Of a stretch of 64,000 bases of DNA, positions 1 through 11,400 are shown piece after piece. The notes under the pieces are model-generated. The model saw only the letters and a program-made list of their open reading frames with translations. It had not been told where the DNA came from and made no database searches. The DNA is from Malurus cyaneus samueli (taxonomy: Eukaryota; Chordata; Aves; Passeriformes; Maluridae), in contig CM019216.1 of NCBI GenBank assembly GCA_009741485.1, positions 28,971,741 to 29,035,740 on the forward strand, written 5' to 3'. The translations under genes and the position numbers were made by a program. The stretch's first letter is position 1; each line of letters begins with the position of its first letter.

Positions 1-594
1 GTATAAATAAGCTATGTTTTAATGGTACCCATTTAGAAGCGTTTAAATAAGTACTCAATAGAAAAAATACAGGACTCTATGTAAATAAAAATGAAAAATA
101 AGGGAATAAAGGTCAAGATATTGGTTAATTGGGAAATTAACCTGATTAATTATGCTTCACAAGTGTGTTAGTTCCTCTTCAAGATAAATAATAATTAAAA
201 AAAGAGTCTAGAGACATAAAACTTGCAGAGCAGGGCAAAAAAAAATGCAGTAACATATTTGTGTTTCTTTAATATTAGGTACTTCATACTGCATAGAATT
301 CCCTTTGGCTCTATTTAAATTTGTCAACTATAAGTGAATAGAAGCCCAAAAGAATTAGACATTTTATGACCAAAAGGACAATATTATAAGCAGAAGAGGG
401 TTCATTCCACTGGGAAACACATGAGTAAGATATTTGGTGAAACTAATTCAAAACATGGAACATGGATAGCCTGTAACTTGCAATACAGAGATCCCAAAAC
501 AAAATGGAAGCATGAATGGCTTGGCTGGTTAGGGGGTTAACTGCCAATGGAATGTGGCAGCAAACTAAACAAGGTACATTTTGGTTTAAGGCAT
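1..594. other. AT-rich non-coding sequence, nothing recognised
   Basis: I see only AT-rich unique sequence with short A runs. There is no convincing reading frame, repeat family or RNA gene. Confidence 0.6.
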
Positions 595-599
595 GAAAA

Positions 600-643
<44 letters not shown>

Positions 644-683
644 AAAGAAAGAAAGAAAAAAGAAAGAAAAGAAAGAAAGAAAG

Positions 684-738
<55 letters not shown>

Positions 739-750
739 AAAGTAAGAAAG
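595..750. repeat. (GAAA)n microsatellite, interrupted
   Basis: About 155 bases of almost pure purine made of GAAA units. A few interruptions (extra A's, one GAGA and a terminal GTAA) break the array into blocks. All three reading frames through it are lysine/arginine/glutamate-rich on the plus strand and phenylalanine/serine/leucine-rich on the minus strand. They should not be taken as proteins. The homopurine/homopyrimidine composition is the kind that can form triplex DNA and is prone to length change and assembly error. Confidence 0.97.
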
Positions 751-1573
751 AGAGATAGATCTGTGTCTTAGTGCAGGACATGAAACTTCATATAGCACCT
801 AGGTAATATCCGGACTGCTCCACAACTCCCAGCATCTCACTACTGGAAAAACATTAAAAAAATGGATGCATCTCCGGGAAAGGCAACAAAAAAAAAATAT
901 TGTATTCATGAGAAAAGTTAAAAATAGCTAGATGAAGCATAACTTTGTTAAACACAGACAATTTGGACAGACACGGTAACTGAAAGGTTTTAAAATATTT
1001 TCTTCAATTAGGTGTGGCTATGAACAACAATAGGAAAGAAAAATTTAGACCATTTGAAGAAAAATTATTTCAAGAATAAGATGTAATTGGTGTATGAAAA
1101 ACATATGGGAAGAGTCTAGTACACTTAAAACAACAAAACAGTAACTAAATGTAGAAAACAAATTCATAATTACAGATGGACTAAGCGGACATAAAATTTT
1201 CTTAACTTCTGACTTCATGGCACTTGTGTCTGAAAAGGACATTTTAGCAGCTTTTGGGAAAGTAAAGTGTCTCAGTTGTTGTTTCTTTTGTTTAAACCTA
1301 GAGCTAACTACTTAAAAATGTTATTAGCTGTTCAGAAAGAGAGATCAACTGTTCTTTTCTAAGTTTTTATATTCATGCTCATCTGGATAAGGCCTATGTT
1401 GTGAAAATAGAGTAGAGACTGGAGGAAAAAAAATCAGCCTTCATAAAAAGTAAACTTGGCTGATGTCCACAGCAAGCATGTGCAGCAAACATATAAGGAT
1501 GACCTGAAAGTAAACATATAAAGATACAAAAGGAAATGCTTTTTTCAGGGTTTAGATGACAAAAGATTTGTAC
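751..1573. other. AT-rich non-coding sequence
   Basis: No repeat family recognised. A short stretch near 788-832 has a good acceptor-like sequence on the minus strand (pyrimidine-rich, ending TTTTTCCAG). In the reading phase left by the candidate exon at 1574-1745 it runs only about 14 codons to a stop, so I do not call it an exon. Confidence 0.5.
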
Positions 1574-1745
1574 CTTTAAGCCTATAATCTATATTTCCTT
1601 TTGGGAACTTTACAGGTCTTGGGTGCTCATAATTATCCAGAATTATCGCAGGTAGGTCAGTGACTGCTGGTACTGAGGTCCATGACAGAACTTCTTTGGA
1701 CTTTTCTTCCAAAAAATCCTCTTCATTTTCTATCTGACTTGGAGA
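1574..1745 (-). CDS. Candidate internal exon of an unrecognised protein
   Basis: Seen: on the minus strand a frame of 57 codons plus one base lies between an acceptor-like sequence (about 15 bases ending TTTTATCAG) and a donor-like GTACAAAT. The translation is acidic at first (several E/D/K residues, then an L-S-W-T-S stretch) and ends in a proline- and lysine-containing part with F-P-K-G-N-I-D-Y-R-L-K. About a third of codons start with G, as in real coding sequence. Inference: this could be an exon of about 172 nt. An alternative acceptor at 1739-1738 starts it at 1737 and joins in frame to the candidate at 8289-8408. Against it: I do not recognise the protein family, frames of this length arise by chance in 64 kb, and the window's repeats run mostly on this same strand, which is not typical of an intron. 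It could be chance, a pseudogene piece, or part of a real minus-strand gene. Confidence 0.3.
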
Positions 1746-2110
1746 CTGATAAAAGGAATTCTCAAGAAATGTAAGGAGGAACCAAATAAATTATATTCAT
1801 GCTGTGACATCCATTTTCTCTCTTGGACTAAGCTCCCTATGCAGCTCCTCATGGCTCAAGCTCCGTTCTTTTGTCATGCAGAGTGGATGAAATGCACAAT
1901 GGGGAGTTTGAGTGCAGTTGCAGTTGGTAGAACAAGATGTGGTGCCTGGGAAAGCACCCTGGATCCTTTGGTCCAAACAAGGCAATAAGGTGTGATGTTT
2001 GCTTGGAAGGAAGAAGTATGGGTGCTCCTTTTGGGCCTCTTTCTGATCACGTTGAATGGCTTCATTGAGAGGAGTGTGAGCACATGGTTTGGCTGATGTT
2101 TACATTATTT
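1746..2110 (-). other. Open minus-strand stretch of uncertain nature
   Basis: From about 2085 down to a TGA near 1798 the minus strand is open for roughly 95 codons. The start is protein-like (alternating charged and aromatic residues, with an H-P-Y-F-F-L-P run) and the middle is cysteine- and threonine-rich. There is no good donor before the stop and no clear acceptor with a pyrimidine tract at the upstream end. I therefore do not call an exon. It may be a decayed coding remnant or chance. Confidence 0.25.
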
Positions 2111-5100
2111 ATTTGCAAGCTCCAGTGTGGCATCTCTGCTGTTTTCAGACTCATCTACAGCAGCAAATGGACTCAATGATCTATTTCAAGGTACTTCTGA
2201 ATTTGAAAGACAGAGTTAGAAGACATTTTTTCCTCTGTGATTTCTTCGTGCACTTCTTTCCAGAATAAAAATAAATTTTCTTTCCAATGAAATCTTGACA
2301 CGGTAATTTAAAATCTTTTCTTAAATTAAAATTTAACTGTACACAACCTCTTTTTGCACATCAACCTTGATCTACTTATATTTGTCATATACAAGCATCT
2401 GAGGATAACTATTAGCATTTTATGGAATGGAATGTTCATATTTTAAAGCAATAAATCTGTTCACTCTAAAGATGTAAATAATTTTAGCTTGGATTTATGC
2501 CTTGTTTCAATAGTCTGAAGAGAAATTGTGAATTCCTACTCCCATAAAAATAGGTAGAATAGGTCTACATTTTTTATAGCACTCAGATTTATGTCAGAAA
2601 ATACAGGAAGGATCTGTGACTGTAAATCAAAAAGATTAGGACTCACATATGAATGAACTTTGATTTAGATGGGGGTTGAAAGGTCAGGTGGAATAATGTT
2701 GTTTGTACTAATGTATTTTATCTTTCATTGAATGCTGAGGAGTTATGAAGCAGTATTTATAGAAAGTATTGTTGGTATGTCTCAGTGGTGCAGTATATTT
2801 TCTCCTAAATTCCCAGGTCAAAACATTTTTTTAATTTCATGCAGAAAAAAAGCAATGACATTTAATATTTGTAGCTCTTGCAGCATAATTAACAGAAGTT
2901 TACCTTCAGTTTTTCATATATAATTGTCTGATTTAGAGCTATCTGGAAATTTTCTGGCACTAATTGCACTTCCATGGCCAGATAAAAGAGGTGAGAGTAA
3001 TCCAAAGAGGAGATGTCACTTTTCAAAGCATTATAATAATTCAACTGAAATGTTCTTCCAAGATCGCATATTTCAAAGTGTTGCCAATAAACATTTAGTG
3101 ACAGTATTCATAAAGCATCAGTAAAGCAAAATAGGTATAACTTCCATTCTTTTTAACACTATTTCTGGGACAAAATGAATTGATGAACAGCAGACAATGC
3201 AAATGAGGCCTCATAATGCTTGGAACCTTTTCCATGCTCTTAGTGCAGGAGCCACCATTTGCTCTCAGCAACAGTCCCTAATCTCTGACCTTTCCGGTCT
3301 GATGAACTCATCAAAGTTGAGCTAAGAAAGACTCCTCTTTTTGATGTAACCCTTTTGGATTGTCCTTTGTTGTTTGCTTCTTTTAGGTATGAAGAAATGA
3401 TAAAGCATTTAATCTGGCAGTTTTAAATTAATTTATTTTCTGTAGACGAAATCTATCCAAGTTGTAAAAAGTTTCCCGAAATATCTATGAAAAACTTATT
3501 GGAAAAAAAATCAAACCAAGCCAAGAAACCGTACTAAAATATATTATCATCCCTGAAGTAATTTGGTGTCCTCGCATTTATCCCAAATAGGAATGATCCC
3601 TCATAGAAGGATTTGGGGACCTCTGATTTGTTGGCCTAACCGAGAAAGCAACTTAATATCACTTGAAAGGCAACAAAAACCGTTACTGAAGGCTTGGGAG
3701 AACTCAGCATTTCTGAGGAGGCACAGCTCAAAATCAGTTCCAAAATGAACTTCAGCACCTACCAATTAATTTTCGTCCTGCGCAATGCCTTGGTTAGTGC
3801 TCAAATTAATGAGAACCTTCGTGCAATTGGCTATTATTCATTTTATAGCCGAGTTTCAATGTAGCTGCTGTAGAATTGATTTTAAGCTGAATAAATCTGG
3901 GAAAAAAGGATTAACAGCCTTGAAAAGAATTAAGGTGAAGAAATGTGCTTTGATGTATATGAACTTAAGCTGATTTCTCATTTATAAACATAATCTCTGA
4001 ATTAACCAGTGTCATCTTTGCTGTGAAGTAAAGATAAAAAAAGGTAATTTTAGGGTATTGCTTTTGTTTAGGAACATTGCTACTTCAGTAGAAAGGAAGT
4101 TCTAGTGGATATAATGAGTGTTTTACAAAGGGGGCAAAAATCAGTATATAAGCTCCCTTGTAGTGTAGTTTAAGTTAAGTGCAATGTCTACTGTGTAATT
4201 CCCACACTTGTCATGTCTCAGACAAATGATTTTGAGGTCAGACAAGTTCCCTTTATGCACAAATCTAGCAATTAAAAATTCCAATTAATTACTATTAATT
4301 TAAAATTTTCCACAGAAGCCAAAGCTACTACAGTTATTTCACACTTCTGATGAGGGTTAAGTACCCAAATCAGAAAATACTGCCCTGAATCTGAGGCTTG
4401 CCTCCAGTAATTACCATGTTCCTTTCAAAACTGAAACATACTGGTACTAATTGTAATATTTATCTTCTCAGAGCACCGTTACTCAGGCTGTGGAGATAAT
4501 GGCAATGAGCTGTTCTGATGAAAGTGGTTGATTAAAAAGGCATTTGTCAAAGTTGTTTCTGTCAAAGTTAGCTTACTCTGCCTGCCATGGAGCATTGTGA
4601 TGGCTGCTTAACAAGGGAGCTGCATCTCCCCTCCAGTGCTGGTGCTTGCTTAGGTTGCATCCTCCACATGACTGCAATGAGAGACAAAAGAAGAGGCAAA
4701 TGAGGTCTAGGAGGTGTATTTTAGCCACTCATTCTGGGATATGGCAAATGAGATTTGAATGCGCCCACAGTTCCCTACTGATTATTTGGAGAACACTTGT
4801 AGTTAATTAATTCCTCCTCAAGAATCACAAACAGTTAAAAGCTGTCATAAATTTTCAAAGAACATGTACATCCACTAAAAACAGCTAAATGAAGTATCTG
4901 GACATCATCTAAATGCAAATCTTTCTTGGAAATTTTTTGTGCTCAAATCCATAATGTCAAATATGTTTTGTTAAAGTTTGAGATCCCTCCTCCAAAATAA
5001 TTGTTCCTAAAAGAACACTTTAGATCAAAAGAAATTTTACAAATTGAGCTATTTATATATTCATTAAATAGAAAACACATATAAAAATTATCAAAATAGA

Positions 5101-8100
5101 ATTATACTTTTAGTGTTTCAGTATTTTATGCTCATCTACAGTATTTGACTCCGGATTTGGCTTTGTACTGAGGACTGTGAACTATGCCAAGCTGTGATTT
5201 GGCTTTGATATAGAAAAAAAATGTTCAATAGGCATGCACAATCTCAAGAGTGAAACTCACAAAGAAAATATGGTGTTAGTACTAAAACCAAAACCACTGT
5301 CAATAGTGAAAGTCAAAGAATTCTCCACTGTTTTTAAGATATACTATTACTTTGATCCTTTTTCTTACAAATCCTCTCCTTACTGGTATTTTGCTACCAT
5401 TTACTACTGCAACAATCATTATTCTTTTTGGATATATCCCAACAACATGTCACAAGTTGAATACATTTTGATTGAATAAGCAGTTTTTCTTTTTGCGTGC
5501 ATCAGGTCTTTGTAGAGCACAGTCCTGTGTTCTTAGTGGACTGGAGTAAGACAGTGCATGTGGAGGAAGATCCATATTAACAGCTTGAAAGCAATCACAG
5601 CATCTGTCCAGGTGGCCAGAATTTGGACACTTTACAGGGAAACTGATCTGGCTGTCAGTTTTGTAATGAACCAGTAGAAGGGCTATGTACTTGCTCCCTG
5701 GTCTTCTCAGATACCCCATTATTGGCTCCTTTCCCCGGTTTTTATGGTTTGTCTTCTTAACTGATCAGACTTCTTCATGGTGGGATAAGGCTCAGCTTTC
5801 ACCCCTTGAGACCTCAAGCCCCCGTTCACAGAGGAGAAAATGGGACAATGAACAGGAATTAGATACAAGGCATGCACCAAGCCTCCATTATTTTGTGCTG
5901 AAAGTTATAACCTGAGTTGAAAGTTCTGTTTGTGTTGTTGGGGAACTTCCTAATGATTGCCAGAGTACTGATTAATCCCTCAACTCTCTAGTGCAATACA
6001 TCTACTCATTCTTTCCATGTCCTTTGGAGGTACTAAGTCATAAAGCATTCCAGTAACCGAATATCTAAGGTGGGAATGGCTGTTCTTTGTGCAGCTACAG
6101 TTTGTAGGAGTTTACAGAGAAAGAAAGACAGGGCCTGTTTGAGACAGGGCCATACAGGCCGGGGCCAAGTGGAGATGCTCCCTCACTGCCTGGACACAGC
6201 AAACAGGTTGGAGAGCCTCTGGTGCAACCTCCTCAGAGCTGGTATGGATGCAATGGCAAGAAATGGTTCCAGTTGTTTTGAGAACCACCAACCAGCCTTC
6301 CCAAGGGCCCTGCAATTCCCAGTGTTGGTACAGCAATTCCTCTGGCTGCAACTGCAACTATTCTACAGAGCTTCCCAAGGAAGAACCTGTGGTTTTCTGT
6401 GGCTGCAGATTTTGCTGCTGGGCACAACTGGCTCTGTAATGCACAAACTTGTTAGAACAAAATCTGGTTTGGATTGAAGCTGACCTATCAGAGATTTCTC
6501 CTTGAGCAGATGGTAATAATTTTTTACCAAATATTGCAGAATTAGACATTTACTGAAAGACACATGCTTGCTGCAAGGTAACCATGTGCATCCCTTACTT
6601 GACTAGCACGGCCAAAACCTTACCCTGGTTTCCATTTGCCTCAACTTTGGGTCCAGAATGAAACACAGAGTGGCCTTGCACAGATTTCTCCTACTAAACT
6701 TGACATTGCACAGATTTAAAAACCTCAACAATCGAGTGTTAGCAGCAAATACTGTAAAACCCTTTCCTCAGATCCGCTCACTAATGACAGACAAAATTGC
6801 TGGTTCTTCAGCTGGGAGATATCACTGAGTTCAAGAAAGTGCACAAAGCACTATGAATCTCATTCTGGAATTTCAAACCTTATGCTTTGCATTGTAAGAT
6901 TTTTGAATCTTTTCCAAGTCCTGATGTCGAGGGCAGTGCTGATGTCAACGTGCACAAGGAAACGATGCTGAATGCATTCTGCACACCATCTATATAGTCT
7001 TACACACCACAAACCCAGCCTTGGAAATCAAGCCATAGCCAAACAGAAAAGACAAAAAAAACCTGCATGGGCTTTAAGGAGCTAACATTTACAAAATTTC
7101 AACCCAGACGTAGGGAATTTCTTATGTCAGAGAAAAAAAGTCACTAAATAAGAGTCTGATTTGAATTCTGTAACAACACTGATAGCAAAATATAAGAATA
7201 AACAAACTTTGTGACTTTAAATTTTCTGTGTCTTACTTCTCTAAATTATTTAGCACACTACAAAAAAATGATAAAAAATTTAAAAAGTGGTGAAAAAAGT
7301 TGCCAGATGAAGAAAACAAGAAAAAATGTCACTTCAGCAGATGGCTGCTATTTAGTTAAAATAATGTAGTTGAAAGGGAAGTTGAATACTTCCCTTATAC
7401 CTAGAAATGAATGTTTGTTTTGGAGAAAACCTATATTTAGGTCAAGTTAAATGATAACAATTGTGTTCTGCAAGCTTTGTACTTCTCCTGTAGAAAAAAT
7501 GTTAGTACTATTTGTCAGCAATAGGGTGATGGATGAGGCTGAATCCTAAAGTACAAAAATCACAAGCTGGAGATGAAAAACATCGCATAAAACTAATGAT
7601 CATGTAAATGCTTACATGGTAACGGCATAGCTGCTTGTACAGAGTTTTGGCAGCTGCTTATTAAAGAAATGGACAGGAGTGTCATTCCTTTGAGCATTAG
7701 GATTCATGTGGTGTCTGAATTCAGAGTGTGTGGGGGGAAGAAGAGCATTCCAGGGAGGAGCCAGTCATAGGGATGAAAGAAATATGTGCTGGGAAGATCC
7801 ACATGGAACCAGCATCAGCAGGGCTAGAGGAAGGGATTAATTGATACTTGGTGGAGTTAGAGACTTATCCACATATTTCTGTTTTGGACATCCCCCTCCT
7901 CTGCTGAATGTGTACATGCTTGCGCCTGTTTCTCCCTTTTCACTGAACAGACCAAATAATGAGTATGAGCTGGTAAAAGAAAACACAGCATTGAGATGGA
8001 ACCACTAAACAGGGCAGCTGTGGAATTCTGGGCACAAATGTTCTTGCAGAGTTTTAGTGCAAGAGTAACATCCCTGTATTTTCATAAGTATTTCTAATTT

Positions 8101-8182
8101 TGAGATAAATACACTGATTGACCTAAGTCACAGTTGTGTGCAGGGAAATGACCAAACTCTCCAGAATGAGGTTCTACTAAAA
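2111..8182. other. AT-rich unique sequence, no gene recognised
   Basis: Mostly AT-rich unique sequence. The stretches near 4470-4760 and 6060-6480 are of higher complexity and moderate GC, with balanced composition. Their open frames match nothing I know. The first, with its direct repeat of TGTCAAAGTT (about 4547 and 4561), could be a conserved non-coding element, but that cannot be judged from one genome. The rest shows only short A/T runs. Confidence 0.5.
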
Positions 8183-8247
8183 ATGAATGAATGAATGAAT
8201 GAATGAATGAATGAATGAATGAATGAATGAATGAATGAATGAATGAA
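8183..8247. repeat. (ATGA)16 microsatellite
   Basis: Sixteen uninterrupted copies of the tetranucleotide ATGA/GAAT (65 bases). Read on the minus strand it encodes a repeated H-S-F-I run, which makes a spurious reading frame. The lack of interruptions suggests a currently length-variable locus. Confidence 0.98.
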
Positions 8248-8288
8248 GCAGTGCATAAGCTAAGTACCCTGATTTTGAGAAGACATAC

Positions 8289-8408
8289 CTAAAAGCATGA
8301 AACTTTGAAAAAGGAGTGGTGCTGGAGGGAATAGACTCCTTATTCTTTGAAAGGAGGTATTTCACTTCAGTGACTGAGTCTTGTCCATCTGCCTCAGGGA
8401 GGGAATTC
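8289..8408 (-). CDS. Candidate internal exon of an unrecognised protein
   Basis: Seen: on the minus strand an open frame ends at a strong donor (TTTTAG/GTATGT; the plus strand shows ACATAC at 8283-8288). It begins after an acceptor-like TGTGAG preceded by a T/C-rich tract. Using that acceptor the exon is 120 nt: one base, 39 codons, then two bases, so it is phase-symmetric. The encoded segment is hydrophilic, acidic at first, then with lysines and a serine/threonine/proline cluster. About 29 per cent of codons start with G. Inference: it joins in frame to the 1574-1745 candidate if that exon uses its alternative acceptor at 1739-1738. The start is uncertain because other AGs lie just downstream. 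I recognise no domain, and chance remains a serious alternative. Confidence 0.22.
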
Positions 8409-11400
8409 CTCACATGGAGAACCAGAACCAAGAACACTCAGATCCAGATGGAAACTTGGGACAGAAAACAAAGGTAACCTAGCCAGTCACAACTGCCTTG
8501 GAGGGACAACTGGTTGCTCAAACAGTGTGGGCTTAAGACTGAATGCTGAATGAATAGGAAAAAATAATAATCATTCAGATATGTCTTACCTTACTTTTTA
8601 ATAAAAACAAATTTCTACTTTATTTGAAAGGATTTTCTTTATTTGAAGAAATAAGTAAATAAAACTGAGGCAAAATATTAAAATATGTTGGGGAAACAAA
8701 CTTTAACAATTCCACATGTTTCTAAGATATTACTAAAAGATGCCAAATCTGCTCAAATACAGTGTAAGATTTTTGTGTGTGTTGTGCATTGTTCAACATT
8801 TCAGATAATTCAGAGTGTTCAGGCATTCTAATGACAAACAGACTTGGTTAAATGAGAAAAGGATGTAAATGTCATTGGCAACTACTTATAAGATTTCCTT
8901 AAAACAATCATACCAACACTCAAAAAGAAAAACCCTATTGTTTCATTTTATTTTCTTTTGTTTAGTTTCAAAACAATATCCCATATTGCTCTGAATGAGC
9001 AGATGTCTTGAGAAGGGTTCACAACATCAATTTATATCACTATTTAGTTTTTTCTTATTATTAGAAAAATTCTATATATTTAGCATGTTTGAAAAACAAG
9101 CAATTTTTGGTGCATAAAGAAAGATATTTCACATCTTTGCAAAGATCCTAGCATGGTGGCTTTAGCTGTCCCACTTGGCACTGCAATGCTAAAATGTGAT
9201 GACTGGTGAAGACTATTGTATGGTGAAATGCCTAACTGGAGAAGCACATCTTGCAATGTCCTCATGTCTCACACGACAGCTCACTAAAGCAATTGCACTC
9301 AGCCTGTTCTGTGGTTAATTGACATTCTGAACTCACGACCCTTCAGTGGATGCTCTGTCCTAATTAAAAAAACATTTTCAAACAGTTAGTATATTGGCCA
9401 CACAGTCAGCAGAAATGCTTCTCTCAGCCATCTCCAATCTTCTGGTAGGAAAAACAAGTTTTTGTACAGTTTTAAAAACAAATTTTCTGGGAGCAGGCTA
9501 TTTACAGAGCACCTTACTCTTAGAGATGGCAGTAAGTATCATTATCAGTCTGCAAAAAATTAAATGTGTCTTCATGGACAAAAATGAAACTTGTGACAAT
9601 TACACCTTTTAAAGATACACTGTAACCTCACTTCACTGTTTAATTTGACATGTGGGTCCTGTAAAATTGCTTTTTTTCTTAATTCTGGGTTTGCAGTCTC
9701 TTATTCCTAGATAGGCACTAAAAACATGGTAGTACAGATCAAGGATTTTTACTGATGCAGTGTCAATTATAATTTCCAGTGGGGAAGATCTGTATTTCCC
9801 ATGTTGGTAGATCAGTGTGAAGGAGAGTTCTCTGTTTACACACATTCATTTACCTCAATCCAACACTTCTTTTCCTGACAGCTTCTGTTGTATAACCAAA
9901 AGTATTGATGTCCAGTCAATATGTGCAATAGAAACAAGAGTTCAGGTAGAATATCTCAATTATTTTGCTTCCTTCCATTATATGATAAAATTGGATTTGC
10001 ACCTTTTCATACATAATTCCTGTGCCAATGTGCCCCACTGGATAATGGAGGTTACCCTACAGTCAAAGAAAAATACACCTTTTAGAGCTATTTTGAACAT
10101 TCAAAGGATGACTGATGGTTTCTGTAATATTCTTAAGGGATTACACACTTTGACAGAGAGGTTACTCATCCAACCTGTAAGGAAGTGAGATGGGCATATC
10201 TGTGGGGGAGTTCTGTGTAAAAAACACCAGAAGCAGCATTTGTTTGCATTTGAAAATGAGAGATTTGGGGCACATGAAGGCAATAAAAGAATCTCCCAAC
10301 ACTGCCCAAAACACAGCAGAATGTAGCAGGCAAACAGCGTGCAGAAAGACAGAGAGGATATGCAGTTGAAGAGAGGAAGAAGGCTTTCATTCTGTCAACT
10401 ATGCTCTGTCCAAAAACCCTGCAACCCCTCGGAAAGATTCTTGATGACTTTTGGATGCTCTTTTATACAGTTTTTAAAACAATTGAGATCTCTTGCTTTC
10501 ACAGTAAGATGAATGCTATGCCAGGCCACAGGGTCACCATGTACCTTGAAGCAAGAGCTTGAATCATCTGGCTGGTGAGTGTGGTTTATTCCTTGGGACA
10601 GTGAGGAGCTGTATGATGCTGTCTATCTGCTCGGCAAATATTTGTGATGTACTTCTGCACTTGCCACTCTTCCTTTTCACTCCACAGCACAGCGGAGGGA
10701 ATATTAATATCTGAGCTGTGGTTTTCACCACTTGATTATTGGAAAAGAGGTAAAAACTTCTGAGTATTGTCTAAAACCAGAGTGAAAGGGTGATGTTCAA
10801 TAATTTGTTGAAGTGTGGCTTCAGCTTGGGAGAGCTTTTGTCTCACAGTGGGCACAGGCTGTCACACAGCACAGGTGGCTTCAGAAGGCACTCCCTTAGT
10901 TAAGGCAGACAGATGTGAACTTTGAAAGCCTGTGCCAATGGACTAGAAATATCCACGTGTTTAGTGATTTCAAATGAGAACTGTAATACAATATTTGTAT
11001 GGAAATAGCTCTAGAGACACCAAAAGTGCAAATTGTCAATAATTCTCAGGATCTGGAAATTAAATCAGAATTTTTGTGATGCAAAAGCATACGGAGCCAT
11101 TTGGCTTCTTCTCTCTTCCTAAAGCCATTGAACGCCAAGCCCCATAGGTGTAATAGCTTTGATTTCTCTGATCCTAAGCTGCCTAAGGTGATGTGTGCCA
11201 GGACATTGTTCCTAAGACAATACTTAGAGGAAAGACCAAGAAAAAAATTCTTTTTGTCTTGGAACTACCCATTGCAATTTTATCCTTGCTTCAGCTGCCT
11301 AAAGGTGTACTCAAAGATCACTCTTTATAAATACTATTTTTCAATTTTTCACCAGAGTCTTTAACTTCGTTTATTCCATCTTTGACTTCTATGGGATTTT

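Noticed and set aside
443..798. Reading frames of 70-112 codons across the GAAA tract
   Set aside because: They are translations of the simple repeat and have no independent coding evidence.
2141..2192. 42-base plus-strand microexon-like segment between TTTTCAG and GTACTT
   Set aside because: Too short to judge and no partner exon.
6070..6477. 135-codon plus-strand frame
   Set aside because: The region has moderate GC and is open in several frames on both strands, so no one frame stands out.
8177..8250. Repeated H-S-F-I peptide on the minus strand
   Set aside because: It is the translation of the (ATGA)16 microsatellite.
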